NCBI RefSeq assembly: GCF_000688415.1
Contig: NZ_JIAH01000009.1
Location: 62,001 to 126,000 of the forward strand
Length of the DNA: 64,000 nucleotides
Reading direction: 5' to 3'
DNA from: Corynebacterium pseudodiphtheriticum DSM 44287
Lineage (GTDB): Bacteria > Actinomycetota > Actinomycetes > Mycobacteriales > Mycobacteriaceae
The notes below the pieces were generated by a model that saw only the letters and a list, made by a program, of their open reading frames with translations, searched no databases and had not been told where the DNA came from. The translations under genes were made by a program, and so were the position numbers. Below, piece after piece: positions 33,233-41,839 of this stretch; within the stretch, counting starts at the first letter, position 1, and every line of letters begins with the position of its first letter.

Positions 33233-35917
33233 TTACTTTCCGGGAAAATTTGGCATTTTTGAAGTAAAGAAGTTGGCGATTTGCGGTTGCAATTCCGCCA
33301 ACAGAGCGACCATGCGGGCAATGAACACAATGCCCAGAACTGGTGCTAGCAAGTGAACCGGATTGAAGTTAGAGAAGAAGCCCTTTGGTGACGAGCTGCC
33401 TGGTGTGGACTGCTTGTCTGGATCCTTCGGAGATTCTGGCTTCTTGCCGCTTTCCGGGGCACCTGGCTTCTCGGGTTTTTCTGGGGTTTCAGGTTTGCCT
33501 GGGGTGCCTGGCTGGCTTGGCGGATTTGGTTTGCTCGGCTGATTCGGGTTGCTCGGCTGATTCGGTTGAGCAGGCTGGTCCGGTTGATCAGGCTTCGGTG
33601 CCGGAGCGGTCTTGCACGTCTCCAATGCCTCTTCCCCAACGGTGACGACGAGCTCGTGGCTATCAGACTTCAATTCTGTGCCATCTTTCGTCTTGCCGCT
33701 GTAACTGGCGTCAAAGGTGTAGATTCCCGGATGAGAGAAAGCCCAGTGCACATGGGTGTGCGCCGAGTAATGAGATTCAATCGAATAATCCTGTTTGGTG
33801 GAGTCGGCAAGAATCTCATGATCGCCTCCGAAAGACCCCTTATCGATGAACACACCCCAGCTGGAGTTTTCCGGTGTTTCACGTGGAACTAGGTTCAGAG
33901 ATACTGGGCCGTCGAATTCGTTCTGTACCGGAATAGCTTCGGTGTTGTACCCCGGCCACAAGACGGCTTTGTCCTGAGCCTGCGGCAAATAGTAAAACTC
34001 ACTGCCTTTCTCGCCAATGAAGTTATACTTTTCGTCGCTCAATTGCTCCGGGCGCTTCCGTTGCGCATTGTCCCGGATAACAAAAGCGACATCCTCCAAG
34101 GAACGTTCCACAGATTTATCTGCGGCCAGCCGCGTATCGTCTTTCAACGCAATATCAAGACCATCTTTAGTGCGCTTACCCAGAATGTCGACGTGGCCGC
34201 GGTTGAGAAGGACCTTGTCCTCACAAACTGGGTGCCCAGCCTGCTCATCACTGCCCTGCTGCTCGTGGTTCTTTGGCGGTTCCTGCTGTTCTGCGCCTGG
34301 GTTTTGTGCACCCGAGTTTTCGGTACCGCTATCACCTTGGCCAGTTTGTCCTGGTCTTTGCAGCTCAGGCTCTAGCGAGCCATCGATCTCACCCAAGCGG
34401 AAGGTCGCCTCGGCGCTAGTTCCAGCGTTGAATTTGTCTGTGACAATTCCGGATGCAGCCTTACGGCCAAATCCAGCATGTGGAATCACATCGATTTTTA
34501 GGAGCGCATTCTCCGGTAGGTACTCTTCTCCAAACCGGAGCGTTCCTTTGCCGTCCTGAAAGGTGCCCGCCAATTCCCGGTCTGCGGTACCTTTTTCTAA
34601 CCAACCTTCATTTTCATAAATTCCACCCGTAATCAGCCCCTGTAGTTTCGGGTCTTTCGCCTCGACGACGATTTCTCCGACCCCATTAGCCCCGGGGACG
34701 TATTTCACCGTGACCTCATCATTCGTGACCGCAGTATTCGGTGCCGGGAAGTTGAAGGTCCGTAGGTTATTGCCCTTGGGCAGTTGCTCCGCATGATTTT
34801 CCGAGGTGGTTTCTACCCCAGCCTGGCCTGCGGAATATGCTAACGGTGCAGAAATCCAGTGCGCAGAAGTTTCATCATCCGGGGTAAACACCGCTTGGAT
34901 ATTGGATTCTTGGGCGCTCAACAATTCATCCCAGGAGGCTTTACCGTTTTCAACCTCAAGGTCGGTCAAAAAGTATCCGTCGACAAATAACGTCACGGTG
35001 CCAGAAAGCTCCGGGTTTCCGGCATCGAACGAGATGGTGGAAAGTTTATCGTCACCGTCGACGGTCGGGTCCGCTTTTTTCGCAACGCTTAAACGATAAT
35101 TGGCCTCTGCAAGATTTGCTGTGCGCGTCTGATTGTAGCGTTCCTGTAAAGGCTTCGTGGCCTCTGATTTCGGCTGCTGGCCGCCCGCCTGAATCACCAT
35201 AGTTCGTGGTTCGGAGGCCACATAAGTGCCGTCTTTGCGCAGACCGCTGGTTTGAAACTTCAGCTCATATCGTCCGGGTTTAGTAAATACGGTTCCGATG
35301 TGGTTGTGCTCGCCGGGCTCAATCGAAATGGAACGTGGCGACGATGCGCTAGTACCCAAAAGACGCAGCACGTCGATCGCTTGCCCAGACCGGTACTGCA
35401 GTTGCTCTACCTCGCCTGGGCCATCCACCGACAAAAGATCCAGCGATACCCGGCCGTTCAGCATATCGTCGACGTTTAAGTCTTTTTCTGCACCATAACC
35501 AAGCCATGCTGGGTCTTGTCGGCCTCCCAATGGCGTTTCTGGCGAATACACGTAGGTGTCGCCTGGCGTGCCTAAATAGCTCAGGCGCTCATTATCAGTC
35601 ACCGTGAACTGGTATTGCTGCTTCTTATCAGCGCCGTCACTGTTATAGCCTTTTCCAATCCATACCGCAGACTCCGAGAACTTGTGCGCACCCTCGTTAT
35701 TATGTGCGTACAGGTCAAACACCCCGGCTTCATCCCGCACGGTATACGGCGCATCAATGTGCTCTTTAGTGAGAATCTTTTTGCCGTCGTCTGGACCAGC
35801 GGTTGCTGCTGGCAACCCAACAAAAGTAGTGCTGAGGGCCGCGGTAACTGCAACTGCTAATCGGATATTGCTACTACGCCGCCCTGTCGCACGCGAGCGA
35901 CGAAGCTGTGGGGCCAT
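33233..35917 (-). CDS. Large choice-of-anchor M surface protein (transporter-associated), paralogue B
   Basis: 894 residues: signal peptide (to about 41, ATAGPDDG follows); first domain (about 45-250) with TKEHIDAPYTVRDEAGVFDL and GEHNHIGTVFTKPGRYELKF; a middle region of about 270-540 with FVDGYFLTDLEVENGKASWDEL; second domain (about 580-760) with RGHVDILGKRTKDGLDIALK and SAHTHVHWAFSHPGIYTFD; a Pro/Asn/Gln/Lys-rich linker (about 770-845); then NPVHLLAPVLGIVFIARMVAL as membrane segment. It is a close paralogue of the 934-residue protein encoded upstream. A promoter of its own lies at 35971-35999. Confidence 0.85.
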   Translation of the reverse strand: MAPQLRRSRATGRRSSNIRLAVAVTAALSTTFVGLPAATAGPDDGKKILTKEHIDAPYTVRDEAGVFDLYAHNNEGAHKFSESAVWIGKGYNSDGADKKQQYQFTVTDNERLSYLGTPGDTYVYSPETPLGGRQDPAWLGYGAEKDLNVDDMLNGRVSLDLLSVDGPGEVEQLQYRSGQAIDVLRLLGTSASSPRSISIEPGEHNHIGTVFTKPGRYELKFQTSGLRKDGTYVASEPRTMVIQAGGQQPKSEATKPLQERYNQTRTANLAEANYRLSVAKKADPTVDGDDKLSTISFDAGNPELSGTVTLFVDGYFLTDLEVENGKASWDELLSAQESNIQAVFTPDDETSAHWISAPLAYSAGQAGVETTSENHAEQLPKGNNLRTFNFPAPNTAVTNDEVTVKYVPGANGVGEIVVEAKDPKLQGLITGGIYENEGWLEKGTADRELAGTFQDGKGTLRFGEEYLPENALLKIDVIPHAGFGRKAASGIVTDKFNAGTSAEATFRLGEIDGSLEPELQRPGQTGQGDSGTENSGAQNPGAEQQEPPKNHEQQGSDEQAGHPVCEDKVLLNRGHVDILGKRTKDGLDIALKDDTRLAADKSVERSLEDVAFVIRDNAQRKRPEQLSDEKYNFIGEKGSEFYYLPQAQDKAVLWPGYNTEAIPVQNEFDGPVSLNLVPRETPENSSWGVFIDKGSFGGDHEILADSTKQDYSIESHYSAHTHVHWAFSHPGIYTFDASYSGKTKDGTELKSDSHELVVTVGEEALETCKTAPAPKPDQPDQPAQPNQPSNPNQPSKPNPPSQPGTPGKPETPEKPEKPGAPESGKKPESPKDPDKQSTPGSSSPKGFFSNFNPVHLLAPVLGIVFIARMVALLAELQPQIANFFTSKMPNFPGK

Positions 35918-35970
35918 GACTCATAAGCCTTTCTTTATTAAAAATGAATCCGCTTTTCAGGAGTGGTGTC

Positions 35971-35999
35971 AAAATACCGTAACTGAAAGCAGTTTGCAA
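35971..35999 (-). promoter_or_regulatory. Promoter of paralogue B with palindrome in the spacer
   Basis: On the minus strand TTGCAA (complement of 35994-35999) is followed after 17 nt by TATTTT (complement of 35971-35976). The spacer holds the palindrome AACTG-AAAG-CAGTT (35981-35994). The same arrangement occurs upstream of paralogue A. Confidence 0.65.
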
Positions 36000-36078
36000 C
36001 AAGGCTTAAGGTTGCCGTGTGTCATACAGAAATTATGAAGAAAGGCCCAATACGTGGAGAAATCGTTTCAGCTCTTCT

Positions 36079-38883
36079 CTACTTTCCCCACTTCGGAAGC
36101 CCTGGGATGCCCTGTGCAAAGAAGTTTGCAACCTGCGGCTGCAATTCGAAGAACAGCGCAACCATCCGCGCGATGAACACAATGCCCAACACTGGTGCTA
36201 GCAGGTGCACTGGGTTGAAATTCGAGAAGAAGTTTTGCGGTGACCAACCGCCTGGCTTGGATTGGTTGCCCGGCTTCTTCGGAGCTTCCGGCTTCTCTGG
36301 TTTCTTCGGGGTTTCCGGTTGCTTTGGTGGTTGCGGCTTTTCCGGCTGGCTCGGCTTCGGATCTTTCGGAGTCTCCGGATCTTTCGGAGCTTCCGGCTTA
36401 ATGGACTCTTCTGGTTGTTTCGGAGCGTCTGGATTGCCCGGAACTTCCGGCTGGTTAGGCTCCTGCCCTGCCCCTGGTTTTGGTGCGGTGCAGGCCTCCT
36501 TTGCATCCTTACCTACCGTAATGACAAACTCTTGGCTTTCGGACTTCATCTCATGGCCGTCTTTACCTTTCGCACTGTAATTAGCATCGAAGATATAGAC
36601 ACCCGGCTTGGAAAAGCCCCAGTGAATGTGAGTGTGTGAGGCAAACGTCGATTCAATAGAGTGATCATTTTTGGTTGAATCAGACAAGACCGTTGGCGCC
36701 TCTCCCAATCGTCCGTCGATAAATGTTCCCCAGGTTGCGCCTTCCGGCACATCACGCGGCTGTAGATTGAGCGAGACGTCCCCATCAATCTTGTTAAAAT
36801 CAATCGCTTCAGTGTTATAACCTGGCCAAATCACACCGGGACGCTGTGTTTGTGGCAAATGGTAAAAACCGTCATCCTGCTTGCCGAGGAAGTCAAACTC
36901 CGCACCCTGGTGGGCTGCCCGTCGAGTCTCCTTGGTATTATCACCCACCACCAAAGCAACCTCGTTCAGCGCACGCTCCACGCTCTTCTTGTCAATCAGG
37001 CGGGTATCATCTTTCAGACTAATATCAAACCCATCGGCGTTGTGCTTCGCCAAGATATCAACATGTCCCCGGTCCAATAATTTCTTGCCGACGCACACCC
37101 CGCGCCCTTGCTGTGAAGGAGTCTGACCTTCTGGCACTCCTGGATTCTCAGAGCTCTCCGGGGAGTTTGGAGCTTCAGATGGCTTGTCTGCGGGAGGCTG
37201 CTGTCCAGCATCATCGGAAGCACCTGGAACGCTTTCCGGTACTCCGGGGGATTCACCAAAGTGCACGGTACCTTCGTAAGAGTTGCCGCGGATAAACTTT
37301 TCAGTAATTGCCCCGCGAGCATTAGCTAGCCCATAACCAGGGTGTGGAATAACGTTCATGAACAGCACGCCTTCACGTGGTGCATACGTCTTATCGATCG
37401 TCACAAAGCCTTTGCCATTAACGATAGCGCCTTCTAATGGTAAGTCAGCATAACCACCTTCCGTATCTTTCATCGTGCTATAGACTCCACCAGTAAACGC
37501 ACCTTGGAAAGTCGGGTCCTTGGCTTCTACGTAATACGTGTCGGTTAGCCCATCACCGGAGACATAACGTACGTCAACATCTTTGCTGGTCAACTGGGTA
37601 CCCGGTTCTGGAGTTCGCAGATCCCGCTCATTATCACCCTTCGGCAAAGCATCCGCATGCTGTGCACTGGTGGTTTCTTTCGACTCGCCAGCAGAATACG
37701 GTAGCGGTGCAGAAATCCACCGCGGAGCCGCTCCTGCAGCAGCCGCAGCGCCCTCACCAGCGCCCTGAACAGTGGATTCACCAGTGGCCACAGTATCCGG
37801 GGTGAAAACAGCCTGAATATTCGACTGCTTCGGGCTCAACAGCTCATCCCAGGTTGCTTTGCCGTTTTCCACGGCAAGGTCCGTTAAGAAATATCCGTCG
37901 ACGAACAAAGTGACGGTACCATTCAGGCCTTCCTTACCCGCATCGAAGGTGATCGTCGAAAGTTTGTCGTCCCCACCCGCCTTCGGCTCGGATTTCGGAG
38001 CAATCGTAAGCCGGTAATTTGCTGCCGCAGCATCTCCTTGTGGAGCTTTTTTAAAACGATCTTCCAATGACTCGGTTGGAGTATCCAGTGGCCGCTGTCC
38101 ACCAACCTGAATTACCTGGGTGCGTGGTTCTGAAGTGATAAATTTGCCGTCGTTGGTACGCGAGCTCACACGATAGGTCAACTCGTACCGGCCCGGCTTA
38201 GTAAACAGTGTGTTTAAGTGCGTGTGCTCAGCAGGTTTAATCGAGATAGAATGCGAAGAGGATTGCGTTGTGCCAACCACGCGTGCAAGATTGAAAACGT
38301 CGTTGGGGTTGTAATTGTACTGTTCCATATCCCCAGGGCCGTCGATGCCGATCAAATCCAGCGCGACCCGACCATTTTGCACGTTGCTGACGTCGAGGCC
38401 ACTCTCAGCACCAAACCCGTACCAAATCGGCTTGTGGTTGCTGCCGGTTGCACCACTGGGTGCTTGCACGTAGGTCTCGCCAGGCTCGCCAATAAAAGCA
38501 AAATCGCCGTTATCGGGCAACGTAATTTGATATTTCGGCTTGGTTTTCGCTTCATCATCCCAACCTTTACCAATCCACAGGGCAGAATCAGCAAAAGCTG
38601 CGGTTGTGGCCTCATAGTCACCATCGACAATCTGATTGTATTTAGTACGCGCATCAAACTGCCCATCTTTACTCACCACATAAGGCGAATCAATGTGGCG
38701 TTCGGTCAAAATGAGTTTGCCATCATCAGGGCCCGCCTGAGCAGCAGGGAGACCAGCAAACGCGGTGCTCAACGCCGCGGTTACTGCCACCGCGATACGG
38801 ATCCGCGAACGACGCGATCCAGGCACCGTAAGACGTCGCCCCTGAGCGCGCACGTCGGCACGCGAGAAATCTGAAGTTTTCAC
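36079..38883 (-). CDS. Large choice-of-anchor M surface protein (transporter-associated), paralogue A
   Basis: 934 residues with the same layout as paralogue B. A signal peptide ends before GPDDGKLILTERHIDSPYVV, and the first domain carries AEHTHLNTLFTKPGRYELTY. The middle region shows FVDGYFLTDLAVENGKATWDEL, and the second domain RGHVDILAKHNADGFDISLK and ASHTHIHWGFSKPGVYIFD. The linker is rich in Pro/Glu/Lys repeats, and the C-terminal anchor is NPVHLLAPVLGIVFIARMVAL. It differs from B mainly in an Ala-rich insert near residue 380 and a longer linker. It is the first gene of the cluster, with its own promoter and 161 bp to paralogue B. Confidence 0.86.
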   Translation of the reverse strand: MKTSDFSRADVRAQGRRLTVPGSRRSRIRIAVAVTAALSTAFAGLPAAQAGPDDGKLILTERHIDSPYVVSKDGQFDARTKYNQIVDGDYEATTAAFADSALWIGKGWDDEAKTKPKYQITLPDNGDFAFIGEPGETYVQAPSGATGSNHKPIWYGFGAESGLDVSNVQNGRVALDLIGIDGPGDMEQYNYNPNDVFNLARVVGTTQSSSHSISIKPAEHTHLNTLFTKPGRYELTYRVSSRTNDGKFITSEPRTQVIQVGGQRPLDTPTESLEDRFKKAPQGDAAAANYRLTIAPKSEPKAGGDDKLSTITFDAGKEGLNGTVTLFVDGYFLTDLAVENGKATWDELLSPKQSNIQAVFTPDTVATGESTVQGAGEGAAAAAGAAPRWISAPLPYSAGESKETTSAQHADALPKGDNERDLRTPEPGTQLTSKDVDVRYVSGDGLTDTYYVEAKDPTFQGAFTGGVYSTMKDTEGGYADLPLEGAIVNGKGFVTIDKTYAPREGVLFMNVIPHPGYGLANARGAITEKFIRGNSYEGTVHFGESPGVPESVPGASDDAGQQPPADKPSEAPNSPESSENPGVPEGQTPSQQGRGVCVGKKLLDRGHVDILAKHNADGFDISLKDDTRLIDKKSVERALNEVALVVGDNTKETRRAAHQGAEFDFLGKQDDGFYHLPQTQRPGVIWPGYNTEAIDFNKIDGDVSLNLQPRDVPEGATWGTFIDGRLGEAPTVLSDSTKNDHSIESTFASHTHIHWGFSKPGVYIFDANYSAKGKDGHEMKSESQEFVITVGKDAKEACTAPKPGAGQEPNQPEVPGNPDAPKQPEESIKPEAPKDPETPKDPKPSQPEKPQPPKQPETPKKPEKPEAPKKPGNQSKPGGWSPQNFFSNFNPVHLLAPVLGIVFIARMVALFFELQPQVANFFAQGIPGLPKWGK

Positions 38884-38929
38884 TAATAAAACCTTTCTTA
38901 TTGAAACCCATTCCCAATGAGTTTAGTTA

Positions 38930-38958
38930 AAAATAACCTACCTGAAAATAGGTTGCAA
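38930..38958 (-). promoter_or_regulatory. Promoter of paralogue A with palindrome in the spacer
   Basis: On the minus strand TTGCAA (complement of 38953-38958), a 17-nt spacer and TATTTT (complement of 38930-38935). The palindrome AACCTA-N8-TAGGTT (38935-38954) lies within the promoter. A 25-bp block (38941-38965) matches the promoter of paralogue B (35982-36006) at 21 positions; a paired C:G to A:T change keeps the symmetry. Confidence 0.65.
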
Positions 38959-39042
38959 CAAGGCTGGTTTTCCTGCTTAAACCATGCTCATTCACCACTA
39001 AAAACCTGTGCATGCCCCCAGCAAAAAGCCACGACATGCGGC

Positions 39043-39081
39043 AAAACAAAACCGGGCCCATCACCACCGTGATCAGCCCGG
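39043..39081 (-). terminator. Terminator of the ABC-2 exporter operon
   Basis: CCGGGC (39052-39057) pairs with GCCCGG (39076-39081), and inner ATCAC pairs with GTGAT. On the minus strand the stem is followed by TTTTGTTTTG. It lies about 70 bp after the stop of the permease gene at 39150 and upstream of the paralogue A promoter. Confidence 0.8.
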
Positions 39082-39149
39082 TCATCTCAAAATAAAATCG
39101 TGCTGTAGAAAGCTGCTGTGCTGTAGAAAACTGCTACACCCGCACAGTT

Positions 39150-40817
39150 TTAATAAAAATTCCGCACCTTGGCAAAGATTTCCGGCCACCGCTTTTCCAA
39201 GCGTTTCGCGGCCGCAGCATGCCCCAGCCAAAGCCCCACCAGCGCAACAAGCACACTCAGAACAACCCCAGCCCAGAACAACGTCGGCAAGCCGGACAGC
39301 CGTGTGACACCACCGTCATCGCGGTTCATGCCAACAATCATCATGATGATCCCCGGCGCGAGCGGCAGCCACACCAACAACACAGATACGAGCATCATGA
39401 TCAGCGCTCCAACGGAAAAACCCGATTTATCCTTCATCGGGTTGGTGCCCGGCGCGGAAACCTGAAACGGATTCCACACTGCCAACAGTGCCGCCAACCC
39501 CGCATTCAGCAACACCGCCGAGCCCGCGATCACCGCGAGCACCACCACAGTGATCAGCTCGGTACCCAGCATCGCCAAAACCACCAGGTAAATCACCAAA
39601 GTCGGCAAAGTAAGCAGCAACACCGCCTGCGTGCGTGCCCACAATAACGTGCGCGGCGCCAGCCCAGCGCTCATGTGCACCCAGTTCGATGGCCCGTCAT
39701 AGCCCAACGCATTCGAGGTCATACCGGCAGCAAACAATACGAAAAACAGCACCGCCACATAGGCCATACCAGACTGACCATCACCCGCAGCCATGCCCAG
39801 CATCATCACCAAAAACAATGGCATGACTAGCAGGCTGTAGGTAAAGCGAATATCACGACGCCAATACCGCAATGTCAGGGAGAACACTGCCCCGCTTGCC
39901 GACGCCCGCACCCCCGGCAATAACACGCTTCCCGCTGCAGAACCGGTGGCTGCCGCCCCGGAATCGCCGGTCACGGTCTGCGCATTACGTCGCAGCACCC
40001 AGTGCCATACGCGCCACGCCACTACGACCGTCGCCGCCGAAATCGCTGTCTGGACCAGCGCGGTTATCCAGTGAGCCTGCAGCACTGCGACAGCCGCACC
40101 TGGTGCCGCACCGAACGGCGTCCATGCTACAAGTGCCAGCAAAGTATCCCACGGCAGCGAAAATTCCGAACTGCCGTTGACAACAAAGTTGAAACCGAAG
40201 ACCACCACGATGAAGCCCAGGGCGCTAGCCATCGCAGCTTTCTCACTGTTCTTGCGGTTTCCTACACTTCCCAGCAACCTCGCCAAGGCTTCCCCACCAG
40301 CAACCGTAATCACCAGTGAAACCAGCACAGCCGGTATCCACACCGCAATGCCCCACCCACTGCCGTGCTGCACCAAACCGACGGCACCAAGCACGATCAT
40401 CACCAATGAGTTAAATATCGCCAGCACGCCCCGTACCGTCAACAGTGAGGTCGCCGCCGCACCCCGTAACATCACTGCTTCCGTGAGCGGCAGCACCGCC
40501 AGACGTGCAGGATCAACTTGGTTCTCTCCGGCCGGCATAAACAACGCTGCCAGCCAGTAGCCCACCGTGCCCGCCGCCAGGCTATAGATCATGGGCATGA
40601 AATCACCAACAGAGGCTCCCAGCAGCGTAAGTGCGCCGAGGCCAACCAGCCCAATGAAGGAATAGAACGCGACTATTATGGCGATGAAAATTTGCGAAGT
40701 ATTCGTACTGAAATGCCGCTTCCACAACTTCCAGTGCAAGCTAGTAAATACTCGTAGCGACGGTTGCGCTGCTGTCTGCGTCGCTGCTGTGTTGGTCCTT
40801 GGTGCTGTGCGGGTCAC
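39150..40817 (-). CDS. ABC-2 type exporter permease, large multispanning protein
   Basis: 555 residues with about 12 hydrophobic segments, starting at GTG 40817 (VTRTAPRTN). The GTGA overlaps the ATPase stop codon by 4 bp. Internal features include LKWKRHFS-type juxtamembrane basic sequence (here LHWKLWKRHFSTNTSQ) and YDGPSNWVHMSAGLAPRTLL. No substrate signature was seen. With the ATPase at 40814 it makes a two-gene exporter of a type common in actinobacteria and not functionally assigned. Confidence 0.78.
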   Translation of the reverse strand: MTRTAPRTNTAATQTAAQPSLRVFTSLHWKLWKRHFSTNTSQIFIAIIVAFYSFIGLVGLGALTLLGASVGDFMPMIYSLAAGTVGYWLAALFMPAGENQVDPARLAVLPLTEAVMLRGAAATSLLTVRGVLAIFNSLVMIVLGAVGLVQHGSGWGIAVWIPAVLVSLVITVAGGEALARLLGSVGNRKNSEKAAMASALGFIVVVFGFNFVVNGSSEFSLPWDTLLALVAWTPFGAAPGAAVAVLQAHWITALVQTAISAATVVVAWRVWHWVLRRNAQTVTGDSGAAATGSAAGSVLLPGVRASASGAVFSLTLRYWRRDIRFTYSLLVMPLFLVMMLGMAAGDGQSGMAYVAVLFFVLFAAGMTSNALGYDGPSNWVHMSAGLAPRTLLWARTQAVLLLTLPTLVIYLVVLAMLGTELITVVVLAVIAGSAVLLNAGLAALLAVWNPFQVSAPGTNPMKDKSGFSVGALIMMLVSVLLVWLPLAPGIIMMIVGMNRDDGGVTRLSGLPTLFWAGVVLSVLVALVGLWLGHAAAAKRLEKRWPEIFAKVRNFY

Positions 40818-41740
40818 TGCTGCGCCCCCTTATTGCTATCGGAGGCGTCGTCGGCACTAGAGCTCTTCTGTCCCGCGCCAGCCAGCCATTCCAGTGAACC
40901 TTCCGCCAGATGACGCCCACCGACCAGTTCCACAAAACGCTCGCTCAAGCTAGAACCAGCACGCACCTCATCCAACGTGCCGTCGGCAAGCACCTGGTTC
41001 TTGCCGATCACCGCGACGTGATCACACAACGCTTCCACGGTTTCCATCACGTGCGAAGACATAATCACCGTGCCGGAGCTGGCAACATAGGCTTGCAAAA
41101 TCTCCCGGATGGTGGTCGCAGAAACCGGATCAACGGCTTCAAAAGGCTCGTCGAGAATCAGAATGTCCGGGCGGTGCAACAGTGCCCCGGCCAGCAGGAT
41201 CTTTTTGGTCATGCCTGCGGAATAATCGACGATCAACTTGCTGGAAGAATCAGCCAGGTCCAACGCATCCAGCAACTCACGAGAGCGCTGCGCCACCGTG
41301 GGCTCATCGATGCCGCGCAAAAGGCCCAGGTAATGCAAGTATTCCTGTCCGGATAGACGATCAAAAACGGGCAAGCCGTCGGCAAGCAGCCCGTAAGCGG
41401 CTTTCGCAGCATTGGCCTCCGCCGTACTACCCCACACGTTATGCCCGCACACCAACGCGGTGCCGGTATCGGGGCGCAGCAGGCCAGTAGCCATCAACAC
41501 GGTGGTAGTTTTACCCGAGCCATTCGGGCCGACGAGGCCGTAAAAGCTACCGCGCGGAACCCGAAGGTTAATATCCCGCACGACGACCTTGTCGCCGTAG
41601 GACTTACCCAAACCTTGCAGCTGGAGCGCAGCATGTGGGTGTGGCTCAGCTCCAGATCGCAGGTGAGAAGCAGATGATTCAGATTGCACAGAAGAACGCC
41701 CACCGGAGGCAGGACTGGAGGACACCGTTGGGTCAACCAT
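40814..41740 (-). CDS. ABC transporter ATP-binding protein (exporter type)
   Basis: 308 residues. Walker A is GPNGSGKTT, the signature VDYSAGMTKKILLAGAL and Walker B ILILDEPFEAVDP, with the switch His in VIMSSHVMETVEA. The N-terminal 40 residues are Ser-rich and probably disordered. SAGMTKK in place of SGGQ is typical of ABC-2 drug/peptide/polysaccharide exporter ATPases. It is co-transcribed with the permease gene downstream and divergent from the symporter gene at 41840. Confidence 0.88.
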   Translation of the reverse strand: MVDPTVSSSPASGGRSSVQSESSASHLRSGAEPHPHAALQLQGLGKSYGDKVVVRDINLRVPRGSFYGLVGPNGSGKTTTVLMATGLLRPDTGTALVCGHNVWGSTAEANAAKAAYGLLADGLPVFDRLSGQEYLHYLGLLRGIDEPTVAQRSRELLDALDLADSSSKLIVDYSAGMTKKILLAGALLHRPDILILDEPFEAVDPVSATTIREILQAYVASSGTVIMSSHVMETVEALCDHVAVIGKNQVLADGTLDEVRAGSSLSERFVELVGGRHLAEGSLEWLAGAGQKSSSADDASDSNKGAQQ

Positions 41741-41839
41741 GATTAGGCTACGCTTTCTACTTGAGATAATAGCTGCAACCTAAAGCGTAGCAACCCAGCA
41801 GAGAAGTAAATAGGGGGCTGTGCGTATTCTCTGTAGTTT

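Noticed and set aside
33875-33890. parS-like sequence TGTTTCACGTGGAACT
   Set aside because: Two mismatches to parS, outside the regular series and far from the other sites; probably coincidental coding sequence.
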